Assembly: GCF_003951285.1 (NCBI RefSeq)
Contig: NZ_RXFQ01000016.1
Coordinates: 1 to 64,000 of the forward strand
DNA length: 64,000 nt
DNA from: Variovorax beijingensis
GTDB taxonomy: Bacteria > Pseudomonadota > Gammaproteobacteria > Burkholderiales > Burkholderiaceae_C
Direction of reading: 5' to 3'
In this document: one piece after another, positions 36,058 to 44,664 of the stretch
Layout of the letters: the number at the start of each line of letters is the position of its first letter
Position numbering within the stretch: position 1 is the stretch's first letter
Translations under genes and position numbers: made by a program
Notes under the pieces: generated by a model
What the model was told of the DNA's origin: nothing
What the model saw: the letters and a program-made list of their open reading frames with translations, nothing else
The model's database searches: none

Positions 36058-37271
36058 GCCTGCTGCGTCCTGCGGGTGGGTTCGGACCGCACGCTGCCCA
36101 GCGTGAGCCAGGTCAGCACCAGCGCGATCAGGGCGCCGCCGGCCATGCCGGTCACCATCGGCAGCGGACGGCCGTCGGTGAAGAGTCCCACCACCGCCAT
36201 GGCCAGCGCGCCGGTCAGCATCTGCAGCGTACCGAGCAGCGCCGAGGCCGTGCCTGCGATGGCGCCGTGCATCTCCAGCGCCAGCACGCCCGTGGTCGGG
36301 ATCACCAGGCCCATGAAGCCGGAGGCGATGAAGTACAGCACGATCAGCACCCAGAGGCTGTCGCCACCCGCGGCGAAGTACGCGAACATGGCCAGCATCG
36401 CCATGCCCGAGGCCACCACGCCGAACTTGACGAGGCCCACCAGCCCGAAGCGCTCGCCGAGCGAGCCCGTGAGCTGCGAGGCGCCGATGAAGGCCGCCGC
36501 ATTCACGCCGAAGGCCACGCTGTACAGCGCGGGCGAGAGGCCATAGTGGTCGATCATCACGAACGACGAATTCGCCAGGTAGGTGAAGAAGCCCGCCATC
36601 GCGAAGCCGCCGATGAACACCAGCCCGAGGTAATGCCAGTCGCGCAGCAGCAGCCAGTAGGCCGACAAGGCACTGCCGAGGCTGCTCTCGACGCGCTCCG
36701 AAGGCGGCCGCGTCTCGCGCAGCTGCGCGGCCATCATCGCGAGGCCCGCCACCGCGGCAATGGTCACGGCCCAGAACACGCCGCGCCAGCCCGCCACCGC
36801 GATCACCGCGCTGCCCACCAGCGGCGCGAGGATCGGCGACACACTGAACACCAGGATCAGGAGCGACATGAGCCGCGCGGCATCGGTGCCGGTGTGCAGG
36901 TCGCGCACCACCGCGCGCGGAATCGCCATGCCGGCCGCCGCGCCCAGGCCCTGCACGAAGCGCAGCGCGATCAGCGTGTGGATGTCGGTGGCCAGCGCGC
37001 AGCCCACACTCGCCAGCGCGAACAGCACCAGTCCGGCGTAGAGCGGCGGCTTGCGCCCGACCATGTCCGAGACCGGCCCGTACAGCAGCTGGCCCGCGCC
37101 CAGCGAAAGGAAGAACGCCGTGAGGCTCATCTGCACCGCGCCGATGTCGGCGCGCAGCGCCTGGCCGATGGCCGGCAGCGCCGGCAGGTACATGTCGATG
37201 GCGAAGGGCCCGATGGCCGAGAGCAGGCCCAGCAGCAGGGCCATCTTGAAGAAGGGAGACGAAGAACGCAT
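36054..37271 (-). CDS. Bcr/CflA family drug exporter
   Basis: This 405-residue MFS protein has 12 helices. It carries the Bcr/CflA signature: IGPFAIDMYLPALPAIGQAL in helix 1, GPVSDMVGRKPPLYAG in the helix 2-3 loop, and FVQGLGAAAGMAIPRAVVRD in helix 4. Members export bicyclomycin, sulfonamides, chloramphenicol or amino acids; the substrate here is unknown. The start is the ATG at 37271; a TTG upstream is disfavoured. Two copies of ATGACCTTCG lie about 100 bases upstream. Confidence 0.92.
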   Translation of the reverse strand: MRSSSPFFKMALLLGLLSAIGPFAIDMYLPALPAIGQALRADIGAVQMSLTAFFLSLGAGQLLYGPVSDMVGRKPPLYAGLVLFALASVGCALATDIHTLIALRFVQGLGAAAGMAIPRAVVRDLHTGTDAARLMSLLILVFSVSPILAPLVGSAVIAVAGWRGVFWAVTIAAVAGLAMMAAQLRETRPPSERVESSLGSALSAYWLLLRDWHYLGLVFIGGFAMAGFFTYLANSSFVMIDHYGLSPALYSVAFGVNAAAFIGASQLTGSLGERFGLVGLVKFGVVASGMAMLAMFAYFAAGGDSLWVLIVLYFIASGFMGLVIPTTGVLALEMHGAIAGTASALLGTLQMLTGALAMAVVGLFTDGRPLPMVTGMAGGALIALVLTWLTLGSVRSEPTRRTQQA

Positions 37272-37359
37272 TGGAGCGATTGTCGCCAAGCGCGGCAATC
37301 GATGCAGGCGTGGGGTTGGAGAGCGCGGCGGTGCTCATTCAGGCAAAAGAAATGCCGTC

Positions 37360-37384
37360 ATGACCTTCGCATGTATGACCTTCG
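37360..37384. promoter_or_regulatory. Direct repeat of ATGACCTTCG
   Basis: The 10-mer ATGACCTTCG lies at 37360-37369 and 37375-37384, fifteen bases apart, in the gap between the Bcr exporter start and the flavoprotein stop. The same 10-mer occurs once more before the LysR gene at 51984. A direct repeat at this spacing suits a dimeric regulator site, but none is known to me. Confidence 0.4.
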
Positions 37385-37413
37385 TATTCACACGGCCTGA
37401 GCGCCGCACCGCC

Positions 37414-38028
37414 TCAATACAGCGTACTTCGTTGCCTCCCAGGCAACTCGCGGTCATAGGTCTCGCCGTCGAAGGCGGCATCGGTCAGCGCCGACAGGAT
37501 GGCGCCGGGCGTGGGCACCTCGCGGCGCGAATCCGCCGGCAGCGGCGCCCACAGCTTCGAGCGCTGGATGGCACGCGCGCACTGGAAGAAAACGGAGTCG
37601 ACCCGGATCTCGATCACGCACTGCGGCAGCTTGCCCTCCATCGCGAAGCGCGCCATGAGCTCGGGTGCAGTCGTGATGCGCGCCCTGCCGTTCACGCGCA
37701 AGGTCTCGCCCACGCCGGGAATCAGGAACAGCAGCGCCACGCGCGGATCGGCCACGATGTTGCGCAGGCTGTCGATGCGGTTGTTGCCGCGGCGCTCGGG
37801 CAGCAGCAGCGTCTTCTCGTCCTGCACCGCCACGAAGCCGGGCGGGTCGCCGCGCGGCGAAGCGTCGAGGCCTCCGGGTCCGGTGGTGGCCAGCACCGCG
37901 AAAGGAGAAGCGGCAATCAGCGCCTGGTAGCTCGGGTGCAGCCAGGGCACCTCCTTCTTGAGCGAGGCCTCGCCGGCTTCGCCGAACAGCGCTTCGAGCT
38001 GCTCGATGGTGTCGATGGCATGGGTCAT
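37414..38028 (-). CDS. PPOX-type FMN-dependent flavoprotein
   Basis: This 204-residue protein has the pyridoxamine phosphate oxidase-like split barrel (PFAVLATTGPGGLDASPRGD, LLLPERRGNNRIDSLRNI). It is closest to the MSMEG_1061 subgroup. These bind FMN and are assumed to be oxidoreductases of unknown substrate. The ATG at 38028 overlaps the MFS stop upstream (ATGA), so it is co-translated with that exporter. Confidence 0.88.
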   Translation of the reverse strand: MTHAIDTIEQLEALFGEAGEASLKKEVPWLHPSYQALIAASPFAVLATTGPGGLDASPRGDPPGFVAVQDEKTLLLPERRGNNRIDSLRNIVADPRVALLFLIPGVGETLRVNGRARITTAPELMARFAMEGKLPQCVIEIRVDSVFFQCARAIQRSKLWAPLPADSRREVPTPGAILSALTDAAFDGETYDRELPGRQRSTLY

Positions 38029-39197
38029 GGGATCACTCCTTGTTGCTTGCCTGGCGATGCCGACGGGTTCCTGCCGCAGGCCAGCGCCGCCGCGGCCAGC
38101 AGCAGCGCGCAGCTGCCGTAAAGCCACGACGATGCCACGACCGGCAGCAGGAGCCCGGCCAGCAGCGGCCCGATGCCGGCGCCGACGTCGCGCCACACGG
38201 CCCGCGCAGCCAGCGCATGCATGCGCTCGGGCCCCGGTGTGCGGTGCGCCACGATCGGCGGCAGCAAGGGCAGCTGCAAGGCGCGCAGCACCACGATCGA
38301 TGCCGCGCAGCTCCACAGCCAGCCCAGGCCGAAGCCGACCAACGCGATCGCAGTCACGAGCGAAAGGCTCACCAGCAGCCGCTCGGCGCCGAAGCGCTCC
38401 GCCATGTGGCCGCCGACCGGGCTCAGCAGGATCTCCGCGAGGTAGCGCAGCGCCATCAGCGAACCGGCCATCACTACCGCGCCGACCGGCATCAGGTCCT
38501 TGCCCAGATAGGACAGCCCGACGATGAAGAGCCCGTCGAGCGTGAGCCCTTCCATGAACGACCAGGCATCGAGGCTGTTCGGCCGCTTGAAGCGGCGCGC
38601 GGGCTTGCTGTGTGCGCTGCCGTGCGGCACCGCAGGCAGGCGCCGCGTGGCCAGCACCGCCACCAGCGAGAACGCCGCAAGAATGCAGAAGATGATGCGC
38701 GGTCCGGCCCACAGCGCCAGCAGCGCGCCCAGCGGCAGCGCGAGCACCGGCCCCATCGCGATGAGCGCGCGCGAACGCCCGCTGCGGCGCGCCGCACCAA
38801 GCAGCTCGGCCGTTGCCAACGACTGCGTCGACAGGTTGAGCGCGGCAAAGCAAAGGCCCCACACGAGCCGCAGCGGCAGCAGCGCCCAGAAACCCGAGAG
38901 CGTGGCGTAGCCGAGTCCGCAGAACGCAGCCGCCACCACCGCGATGGTGCAGCTGAGCCGGTCGCCATTGCGCGCATAGAAGCGCGCCACCGCACCGTAG
39001 CCTGCGATGCGCACGAGCCGGTTGGCCGCAAGCAGCATGCCGGCCTCCGCCAGCGTGACGCCGAACTGCCCCGCATACATCGGCAGCAGCAGGTAGAGCA
39101 CCACGTCGGCCGGCAGCGAAAGCCCGAGCGCCATCGCCGCGTGGCGGGAGTTCAGGTCGGTGGAAGCAAGAGCGGGAGCGGTCGTGGTGCGAAACAT
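38025..39197 (-). CDS. MFS transporter
   Basis: This 390-residue transporter has 12 hydrophobic segments and an MFS layout (YAGQFGVTLAEAGMLLAANRLVRI, ARRSGRSRALIAMGPVLALPLG). Motif A is weak. The substrate is unknown. The ATG at 39197 is chosen; an earlier frame opening at 39236 adds a short unlikely head. It is divergent from a LysR gene, the usual layout when the LysR controls the neighbour. It is coupled to the PPOX flavoprotein. Confidence 0.85.
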   Translation of the reverse strand: MFRTTTAPALASTDLNSRHAAMALGLSLPADVVLYLLLPMYAGQFGVTLAEAGMLLAANRLVRIAGYGAVARFYARNGDRLSCTIAVVAAAFCGLGYATLSGFWALLPLRLVWGLCFAALNLSTQSLATAELLGAARRSGRSRALIAMGPVLALPLGALLALWAGPRIIFCILAAFSLVAVLATRRLPAVPHGSAHSKPARRFKRPNSLDAWSFMEGLTLDGLFIVGLSYLGKDLMPVGAVVMAGSLMALRYLAEILLSPVGGHMAERFGAERLLVSLSLVTAIALVGFGLGWLWSCAASIVVLRALQLPLLPPIVAHRTPGPERMHALAARAVWRDVGAGIGPLLAGLLLPVVASSWLYGSCALLLAAAALACGRNPSASPGKQQGVIP

Positions 39198-39230
39198 CGA
39201 GCCCGCATGGTGCGCTGGCGCAAGGCATGC

Positions 39231-39240
39231 CGACAAACGA
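39231..39240. promoter_or_regulatory. CGACAAACGA motif before a LysR gene
   Basis: This 10-mer lies with 14 bases between it and the LysR ATG at 39255. The same 10-mer occurs with the same 14-base gap before the other GcvA-like LysR gene (51960-51969, ATG 51984). It lies in the divergent gap with the MFS gene, so it may be the LysR binding half-site. Confidence 0.5.
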
Positions 39241-39254
39241 CATTAACGCCCGCC

Positions 39255-40160
39255 ATGCGTGAGAAAATTGCACGCATGCCGCTTCGAGAACCGCCCCTCA
39301 ATGCCGTGCGCGCCTTCGTCGCCGCGGCCCGCCACCAGAGCTTCACGCGCGCGGCGATCGAACTCCACGTGACGCACAGCGCGGTGAGCCGGCAGATCAA
39401 GAGCCTGGAGGAATGCCTGGGCGTCGCGCTGTTCGAGCGCCGCATCCGCCAGGTCGCCCTGACGGCGGAAGGGCAGCAGTTCTTCGCCGAGGCGGGCCCG
39501 GCCATCGCGCAGATCCATGCGGCGGCGCGTGCACTGCAGGCCCAGGGGCCGGCCCGTGCCGTGAGGATCAACGTGCGGCCCTCCTTCGCGGTGCGGTGGC
39601 TCATTCCGCGGCTGCCTTTGTTCGTCGAGCGCTATCCCGAGATCGAACCGCAGGTGGTCACGAGCACGGTCATGCCCGAACAGGCCGCAGGCAGCTTCGA
39701 CATCGCGGTGCGCCGCGGGCTCGAAGGCTGGCCGCCTTCCATCGAGGTGCGCCCCTTCCTCGAAGACGAGGTGCTGGTGGTCGGCGCGCCGGCGCTGTTC
39801 AAGGCGCATCCGCTTTCGGACCTGCGCGCGCTGCCCTCGCACGTGCAGCTGTCGGCCCGTACGCGCAAGGAAGACTGGGACGCCTGGAAGAAACACGTCG
39901 GCGCACCGCGCGCCAAGCCCGCGGGCCGGCTGCAGTTCGACCACCTGCACTTCGTGCTGCAGGCCGCGGTCGACGGGCTTGGCATCGCGCTGGCGCCGAC
40001 CTCGCTGGTGGCGCACGACCTGGCCTCGGGCCGGCTGCAGTCGCCGCTGCCCGCGCTGCGCATGCCGCTGGACCGCTACTACTACGGCCTGTCGCCCAAT
40101 GCCGCGCCGGAAGCCGCGTACGTCGCGCAATGGTTCGAGGAAATGATGGGCCCGCGCTAG
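39255..40160 (+). CDS. LysR family regulator, GcvA-like
   Basis: This 301-residue regulator has the N-terminal helix-turn-helix (NAVRAFVAAARHQSFTRAA, SAVSRQIKSLEECLG) and a GcvA-like effector domain (SFAVRWLIPRLPLF, GSFDIAVRRG). The ATG at 39255 is favoured because the shared CGACAAACGA motif keeps the same distance as in its counterpart at 51984; an in-frame ATG at 39276 is the alternative. It is divergent from the MFS gene, its likely target. Its stop overlaps the end of the convergent ogt gene by four bases. Confidence 0.93.
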   Translation: MREKIARMPLREPPLNAVRAFVAAARHQSFTRAAIELHVTHSAVSRQIKSLEECLGVALFERRIRQVALTAEGQQFFAEAGPAIAQIHAAARALQAQGPARAVRINVRPSFAVRWLIPRLPLFVERYPEIEPQVVTSTVMPEQAAGSFDIAVRRGLEGWPPSIEVRPFLEDEVLVVGAPALFKAHPLSDLRALPSHVQLSARTRKEDWDAWKKHVGAPRAKPAGRLQFDHLHFVLQAAVDGLGIALAPTSLVAHDLASGRLQSPLPALRMPLDRYYYGLSPNAAPEAAYVAQWFEEMMGPR

Positions 40161-40732
40161 AAAAGCGAAGCCATCCCGTTCGGCCGCGCGCCTTCGATGC
40201 CGAGCATGCGCAGCTTCGTCAGCGCGCCGCCGCCCGCCGAAAAGCCGCCGGGCTTGTTGCCCGCAGCCAGCACGCGGTGGCAAGGCACCACCGGTGCGAA
40301 GGGGTTGTGGCCCATGGCCTGGCCCACCGCGCGCGAAAGGCCCTTGTCGCCGAGTTCGGCCGCGATCTCGCCATAGGTGCGTGTCTGCCCGGGCGGAATG
40401 CGCCGTGCAATCGCATAGATGCGCTGGTGGAATTCCGACACGGCGCTCATGTCGAGCACGATGGCGCTAAGGTCGTCGGATTCGCCGTTCAGCAAGCCCT
40501 GGATGGCCGCGATCGCATGCCGGGCGCTGTCGGGCGGCTCGGCTTCGCTGAGGTTCGCAAAGCGGCGCCGCATGCGCGCCCGCGTGTCGGCTTCGCCGTT
40601 TTCTTCGGGCAGTTGCACGCCGACGAGCCCGCGCGGACCCCAGGCCAGCGCGCAGGTACCGATTGCGGTTTCGAACAAGGCAAAGCCTGGCTCGATGGTT
40701 TCGCTGCTGCTGCTGCTCGATGCTGCGTTCAT
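40157..40732 (-). CDS. ogt: Methylated-DNA-protein cysteine methyltransferase
   Basis: This 191-residue DNA repair protein removes O6-alkyl groups from guanine by suicide transfer to a Cys. The acceptor motif PCHRV is intact with Cys151. GQTRTYGEIA (the DNA-binding helix-turn-helix) and AVGQAMGHNP precede it. The length fits the Ogt/Ada-C class. The Ser-rich N-terminus is probably unstructured. It is the last gene after the FAD/Fe-S dehydrogenase and could be transcribed with it; a functional link is not evident. Confidence 0.94.
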   Translation of the reverse strand: MNAASSSSSSETIEPGFALFETAIGTCALAWGPRGLVGVQLPEENGEADTRARMRRRFANLSEAEPPDSARHAIAAIQGLLNGESDDLSAIVLDMSAVSEFHQRIYAIARRIPPGQTRTYGEIAAELGDKGLSRAVGQAMGHNPFAPVVPCHRVLAAGNKPGGFSAGGGALTKLRMLGIEGARPNGMASLF

Positions 40733-40753
40733 CGCGCCATTTTGTGCCAGCCG

Positions 40754-43700
40754 CTAAGCCTGATCGGGCGGCAGGGTCGGCGGCGCGAGGTGCCGCTCCA
40801 GCAGCACCGCCACGTGCACCGCCTCGCGCTGCGCACCGTCGCCGATCTGGTGGCGGCAGCTGGTGCCGTCGGCCACCACGATGGCGCCGGGCCTCGCGCG
40901 GATCGCCGGCAACAGGCTGGCCTCGGCCATCTGCATCGACACGTCGATATGGCGCGCCTCGTAGCCGAAGCTGCCTGCCATGCCGCAGCAGGAGCTTTCG
41001 ATCAGCTCGGGCTCGGCACCGGGAATGAGCCGCAGCACATCCAATATCGGGCTGACCGCGCCGAAGGCCTTCTGGTGGCAGTGGCCGTGCAGCAGGATCG
41101 GCGCCGTGGCCGGCGTGAGCGCGAGCTTGAAGCGGCCGGCCTTGAGCTCGCGCGCAATGAACTCCTCGAACAGCAAAGCCTGCTTCGCCACGGTTTCGGC
41201 TTTCGTGCCGAAGCCCATCACCAGGGTTTCGTCGCGCAGCGTGAGCAGGCACGAGGGCTCGAGCCCGACGATGGGCACGCCGGCCTCGGCCAGCGGCCTG
41301 AGCGCGTCGATCAGTGCCTCGGCACGGCGCTTGGCCTCGCCCACCATGCCGCTCGCCAGGAAGGTGCGGCCGCAGCAGTGATGCCCGCCGCTCTTCTCGA
41401 CCGTGTGCAGCGCATAACCCGCGGCCTTGAGCACGCGGGCCGCCGCCAGCGCGTTCTCGCTCTCGAAGGTGCCGTTGAAGGTGTCGACGAAAAGCACCGC
41501 CGCGCGGCCGCCGTTCGCCTGCACCGACAGCACGGCCTCGCGGCTGGCGAACATGCCGTGCAGGTCGGCCTTGGCGCGCCAGAAGGTGTCGGAGCGCCAT
41601 TCGGGCAGCGACCGGCGCGCCGAAAATCCCAGCAGCTTCTCGCCGAGCCAGGCCGCGCCGGGCACGGTGTTGCGCAGGTTCATGAGCCACGGTACACGGC
41701 TCGCCCTGTGCGCGTAGTCGGGCATGTGGGCCACCAGCCTGTCCTTGAGCGTATGGCCGTGGCGCTTCTTGTAGTGGTCGAGAAACTCGATCTTCATCTT
41801 CGCCATGTCGACGCCGGTCGGGCAGTCGCGCTTGCAGCCCTTGCAGCCGACGCACAGGTCCATGGTCTCGTGCATCTCCTCGCTGGTGAAGGCATCGGTG
41901 CCGAGCTGGCCCGAGAGCGCGAGCCGCAGCGTGTTGGCGCGTCCGCGCGTGAGGTGCTGCTCGTCGCGCGTCACGCGGTAGCTCGGGCACATGGTGCCGG
42001 CGTCGAACTTGCGGCAGTGGCCGTTGTTGTTGCACATCTCCACAGCCTTGGCGAGGCCGCCGGTGCTGTCGCCGCCGGTGCCGGGCGCGGTGGTCTTCTC
42101 GGTCACCGGGTCGGCGTTGACGTTCCAGGCCGACCAGTCGAGCACGGGCCTGAGTTCGATGCGCCGGTAGGGCCTGGGTGCGGTGGGCGGCGCAAAGCGC
42201 AGCAGCGAGGCGTCGTCCATGCGCGGCGTATCGACGATCTTGCCGGGATTGAACAGATTGGCCGGATCGAGCTCGCGCTTGATGGCGCGAAACGCCTCGT
42301 TGAGGACCGGGCCGAACTGCCATTCGATCCACTCGCCGCGGCACAGGCCGTCGCCATGCTCGCCGCTGAAGGCGCCCTTGTACTTGCGCACCAGCGCCGC
42401 GGCTTCTTCTGCAATGGCGCGCATCTTGGCGCCGCCATCGGTGCGCATGTCCAGGATCGGCCGCACGTGCAGCGTGCCGACCGAGGCATGCGCATACCAG
42501 GTGCCGCGGCTGCCATACCTCGCAAACACCTCGGTCAATGCATCGGTGTATTCGGCCAGGTGCTCGAGCGGCACGGCGCAGTCCTCGATGAAGCTCACCG
42601 GCTTGCCGTCGCCCTTCAGGCTCATCATGATGTTGAGGCCGGCCTTGCGCACTTCCCAGAGGTTCTTCTGGCGCGCGTCATCGGGCATTTCGACCACGCT
42701 GCCGGGCAGGCCGAGGTCGCCCATCAGCTCGACCAGTTGCCTGAGCTGCGGCAGCAGCGCGGCTTTCTCGGCGCCGGCAAACTCGACCAGCAGGATGGCC
42801 GCGGGCTTGCCGATCAGCGCGGTTTCCACCGTGGGCTTGAAGGCCGGATTGGCAAGGCTCAGCTCGATCATCGTGCGGTCGACCAGTTCCACCGCCGTGG
42901 GGCCCAGCTTCACGATGTGCTGCGCCGCATCCATGGCCGCATGGAAGGTCGGAAAGTTCACGATGCCCAGCACCTTGGCGCGCGGCAGCGGCGCGAGCTT
43001 GAGCGTGAGGCTCCGGGTGTAGGCCAGCGTGCCCTCGGCGCCGACCAGGAGGTGCGCAAGATTCACGCTGCCGTCGGCGGTGTAGGGGCGCTCGCTCTGG
43101 TTGTCGAAGATGTCGAGGTTGTAGCCGGCCACGCGGCGCAGCACCTTGGGCCAGTGGGCGTGGATCTGCTCGCGGTGCGCCAGCGCCAGCCCGTGCACGA
43201 ACTTCGCAATGCCGGCCGCACGGGGGCCCAGCGTGGATTGCGGGCCGAACTCCACCAGTTCGCCGCTCGAGAGCCAGGCGCTCGCGCCCAGCACGTTGTG
43301 CACCATGTTGCCGTAGGCGATGGAGCGCGAGCCGCAGGAGTTGTTGCCCGCCATGCCGCCCAGCGTGGCCTGCGCGCTGGTCGATACGTCCACGGGGTAC
43401 CACAGGCCGTGCGGCTTGAGCTGCGCGTTCAGGTGGTCGAGCACCAGGCCGGGTTCGACGGTGGCGGTGCCCTCCTCCACGTTCACATCGAGCACGCGGC
43501 GGAAATGCTTGGTGTTGTCGATCACCAGCGCGGCGCCCGTGGTCTGGCCGCACTGGCTGGTGCCGCCGCCGCGCGCGAGCACCGGCACCTTCAGGTCGCG
43601 TGCGATGTCGATGGCGGTGGCAATGTCGCGTTCATTCGTCGGCACGAAGGCGCCGACCGGCGTGATCTGGTAGATCGATGCGTCGGTGGCATAGCGGCCG

Positions 43701-43831
43701 CGCGAGCCCTCGTCGAACAGCACCTCGCCCTCGGTCTCGGCGCGCAGCCGTCGTGCGAGCAGCGCGCAGGTGTCGTTGGGCGGAAGAACGGTTCCGGCGG
43801 GCTGGATGTGGCTGGCGGGGTCGACGCGCAT
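40754..43831 (-). CDS. FAD- and Fe-S-binding oxidoreductase (YdiJ-like)
   Basis: This 1025-residue protein fuses a PCMH-type FAD domain (about 40-280, VLARGGGTSQCGQTTGAALV, GGMAGNNSCGS), an FAD-oxidase C domain (about 300-580) and a GlpC-like part. Fe-S motifs are CNNNGHC-C from Cys600 and CVGCKGCKRDCP from Cys660. Two CCG motifs (HHCCGRTF, SSCCGMAGS) follow. The length and order match YdiJ, which oxidises D-2-hydroxyglutarate in E. coli. A D-2-hydroxy acid substrate and quinone acceptor are inferred. It starts 13 bases after the gntR stop. Confidence 0.92.
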   Translation of the reverse strand: MRVDPASHIQPAGTVLPPNDTCALLARRLRAETEGEVLFDEGSRGRYATDASIYQITPVGAFVPTNERDIATAIDIARDLKVPVLARGGGTSQCGQTTGAALVIDNTKHFRRVLDVNVEEGTATVEPGLVLDHLNAQLKPHGLWYPVDVSTSAQATLGGMAGNNSCGSRSIAYGNMVHNVLGASAWLSSGELVEFGPQSTLGPRAAGIAKFVHGLALAHREQIHAHWPKVLRRVAGYNLDIFDNQSERPYTADGSVNLAHLLVGAEGTLAYTRSLTLKLAPLPRAKVLGIVNFPTFHAAMDAAQHIVKLGPTAVELVDRTMIELSLANPAFKPTVETALIGKPAAILLVEFAGAEKAALLPQLRQLVELMGDLGLPGSVVEMPDDARQKNLWEVRKAGLNIMMSLKGDGKPVSFIEDCAVPLEHLAEYTDALTEVFARYGSRGTWYAHASVGTLHVRPILDMRTDGGAKMRAIAEEAAALVRKYKGAFSGEHGDGLCRGEWIEWQFGPVLNEAFRAIKRELDPANLFNPGKIVDTPRMDDASLLRFAPPTAPRPYRRIELRPVLDWSAWNVNADPVTEKTTAPGTGGDSTGGLAKAVEMCNNNGHCRKFDAGTMCPSYRVTRDEQHLTRGRANTLRLALSGQLGTDAFTSEEMHETMDLCVGCKGCKRDCPTGVDMAKMKIEFLDHYKKRHGHTLKDRLVAHMPDYAHRASRVPWLMNLRNTVPGAAWLGEKLLGFSARRSLPEWRSDTFWRAKADLHGMFASREAVLSVQANGGRAAVLFVDTFNGTFESENALAAARVLKAAGYALHTVEKSGGHHCCGRTFLASGMVGEAKRRAEALIDALRPLAEAGVPIVGLEPSCLLTLRDETLVMGFGTKAETVAKQALLFEEFIARELKAGRFKLALTPATAPILLHGHCHQKAFGAVSPILDVLRLIPGAEPELIESSCCGMAGSFGYEARHIDVSMQMAEASLLPAIRARPGAIVVADGTSCRHQIGDGAQREAVHVAVLLERHLAPPTLPPDQA

Positions 43832-43844
43832 GGTGGGGTGGAGC

Positions 43845-44543
43845 TCAGCTCGCCTTGTTGTGGGCCTGGGGATAGATCTGGCCGGTGCGCATCAGCTCGA
43901 GCACCGTGTCGCGCTTGCGCATCACATGCGAGATGAGGACCTTGCGCAGGCCGGCGGCATCGCGCGCGGCCAGCGCATCGATCATCTGCTCGTGCTCCTC
44001 GACCGCGTGCTTCCACTTGGCATCGTTCTGGTTGGTTCGAAAACGCAGCGACTGCACGCGGGCATTGATGGAGCGGTAGGTGCCGGACAGCACCGGATTG
44101 CCCGCGGCCTCGTTGATGGCGGTGTGGATGCGCGCGTTGAGGCGGTAGTAGCCCGAGAGATCGCGCCGCGCGAAGCAGGCCATCATTTCGTAGTGCAGCG
44201 CGCGCACCTCGGCCAGTTCTTCGTCGGTGATGCGCTTGGCCGCGAGCTCGCCCGACATGCCTTCGAGCATGGCCAGCACCTCGAAGGTATTGAGCACGTC
44301 GGCTTCGGTGAGCTTCACCGCCACCGCGCCGCGGTTGGGCAGCAGATCGACCAGCCCTTCGGCCGCCAGCAGCTTGATGGCCTCGCGCAGCGGCGTGCGC
44401 GAGACGCGCAGCTGGAGGCACAGCTCGCGCTCGTTGAGCTTGGCGCCGGGCGCGATGTGCCCTTCGACCAGCATCGTGCGCAGGCGCGAAGCGACCTGGT
44501 CGTGCAGCGCGAGGCGCGAGATTTCGATGATGTCTGCAGTCAT
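43845..44543 (-). CDS. GntR family regulator, FCD subfamily
   Basis: This 232-residue regulator has a GntR winged helix (LHDQVASRLRTMLVEGHI, LNERELCLQLRVSRTPLREAIKLL). An all-helical FCD ligand domain follows with metal-site His residues (NARIHTAIN, EEHEQMIDALAARD). It is transcribed into the FAD dehydrogenase gene and divergent from the aminotransferase. The duplicated motif in the 121-base gap is its likely operator. An organic acid or amino acid effector is expected for FCD proteins. Confidence 0.93.
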   Translation of the reverse strand: MTADIIEISRLALHDQVASRLRTMLVEGHIAPGAKLNERELCLQLRVSRTPLREAIKLLAAEGLVDLLPNRGAVAVKLTEADVLNTFEVLAMLEGMSGELAAKRITDEELAEVRALHYEMMACFARRDLSGYYRLNARIHTAINEAAGNPVLSGTYRSINARVQSLRFRTNQNDAKWKHAVEEHEQMIDALAARDAAGLRKVLISHVMRKRDTVLELMRTGQIYPQAHNKAS

Positions 44544-44554
44544 TTCTGTTTCCC

Positions 44555-44643
44555 TTGAATGCATTTTGAATGCAAAAAACCACAGCTGCAATCCCATTGA
44601 ACAAGGGTAAACCATCATGCTTAAATCAATTTTGAATGCAAAA
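44555..44643. promoter_or_regulatory. Probable GntR operator cluster in the divergent gap
   Basis: The 9-mer TTGAATGCA occurs three times: 44555-44563, 44566-44574 and 44632-44640. The 15-mer ATTTTGAATGCAAAA is exact at 44563-44577 and 44629-44643. Sites lie just upstream of both gntR and the aminotransferase, which suits control of both directions by the GntR protein. The second copy lies upstream of the chosen aminotransferase start at 44665. Confidence 0.7.
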
Positions 44644-44664
44644 CTGAAAGTGAAAGGACAGTCC

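Noticed and set aside
39413-43936. A very long open frame on the plus strand
   Set aside because: It runs antisense through ogt and the FAD/Fe-S dehydrogenase. The translation is Arg/His/Gly-rich without motifs, an effect of high GC.
44617-44664. An upstream ATG for the aminotransferase
   Set aside because: It would code through the second operator copy and adds a non-conserved head, while 44665 has a good ribosome site.
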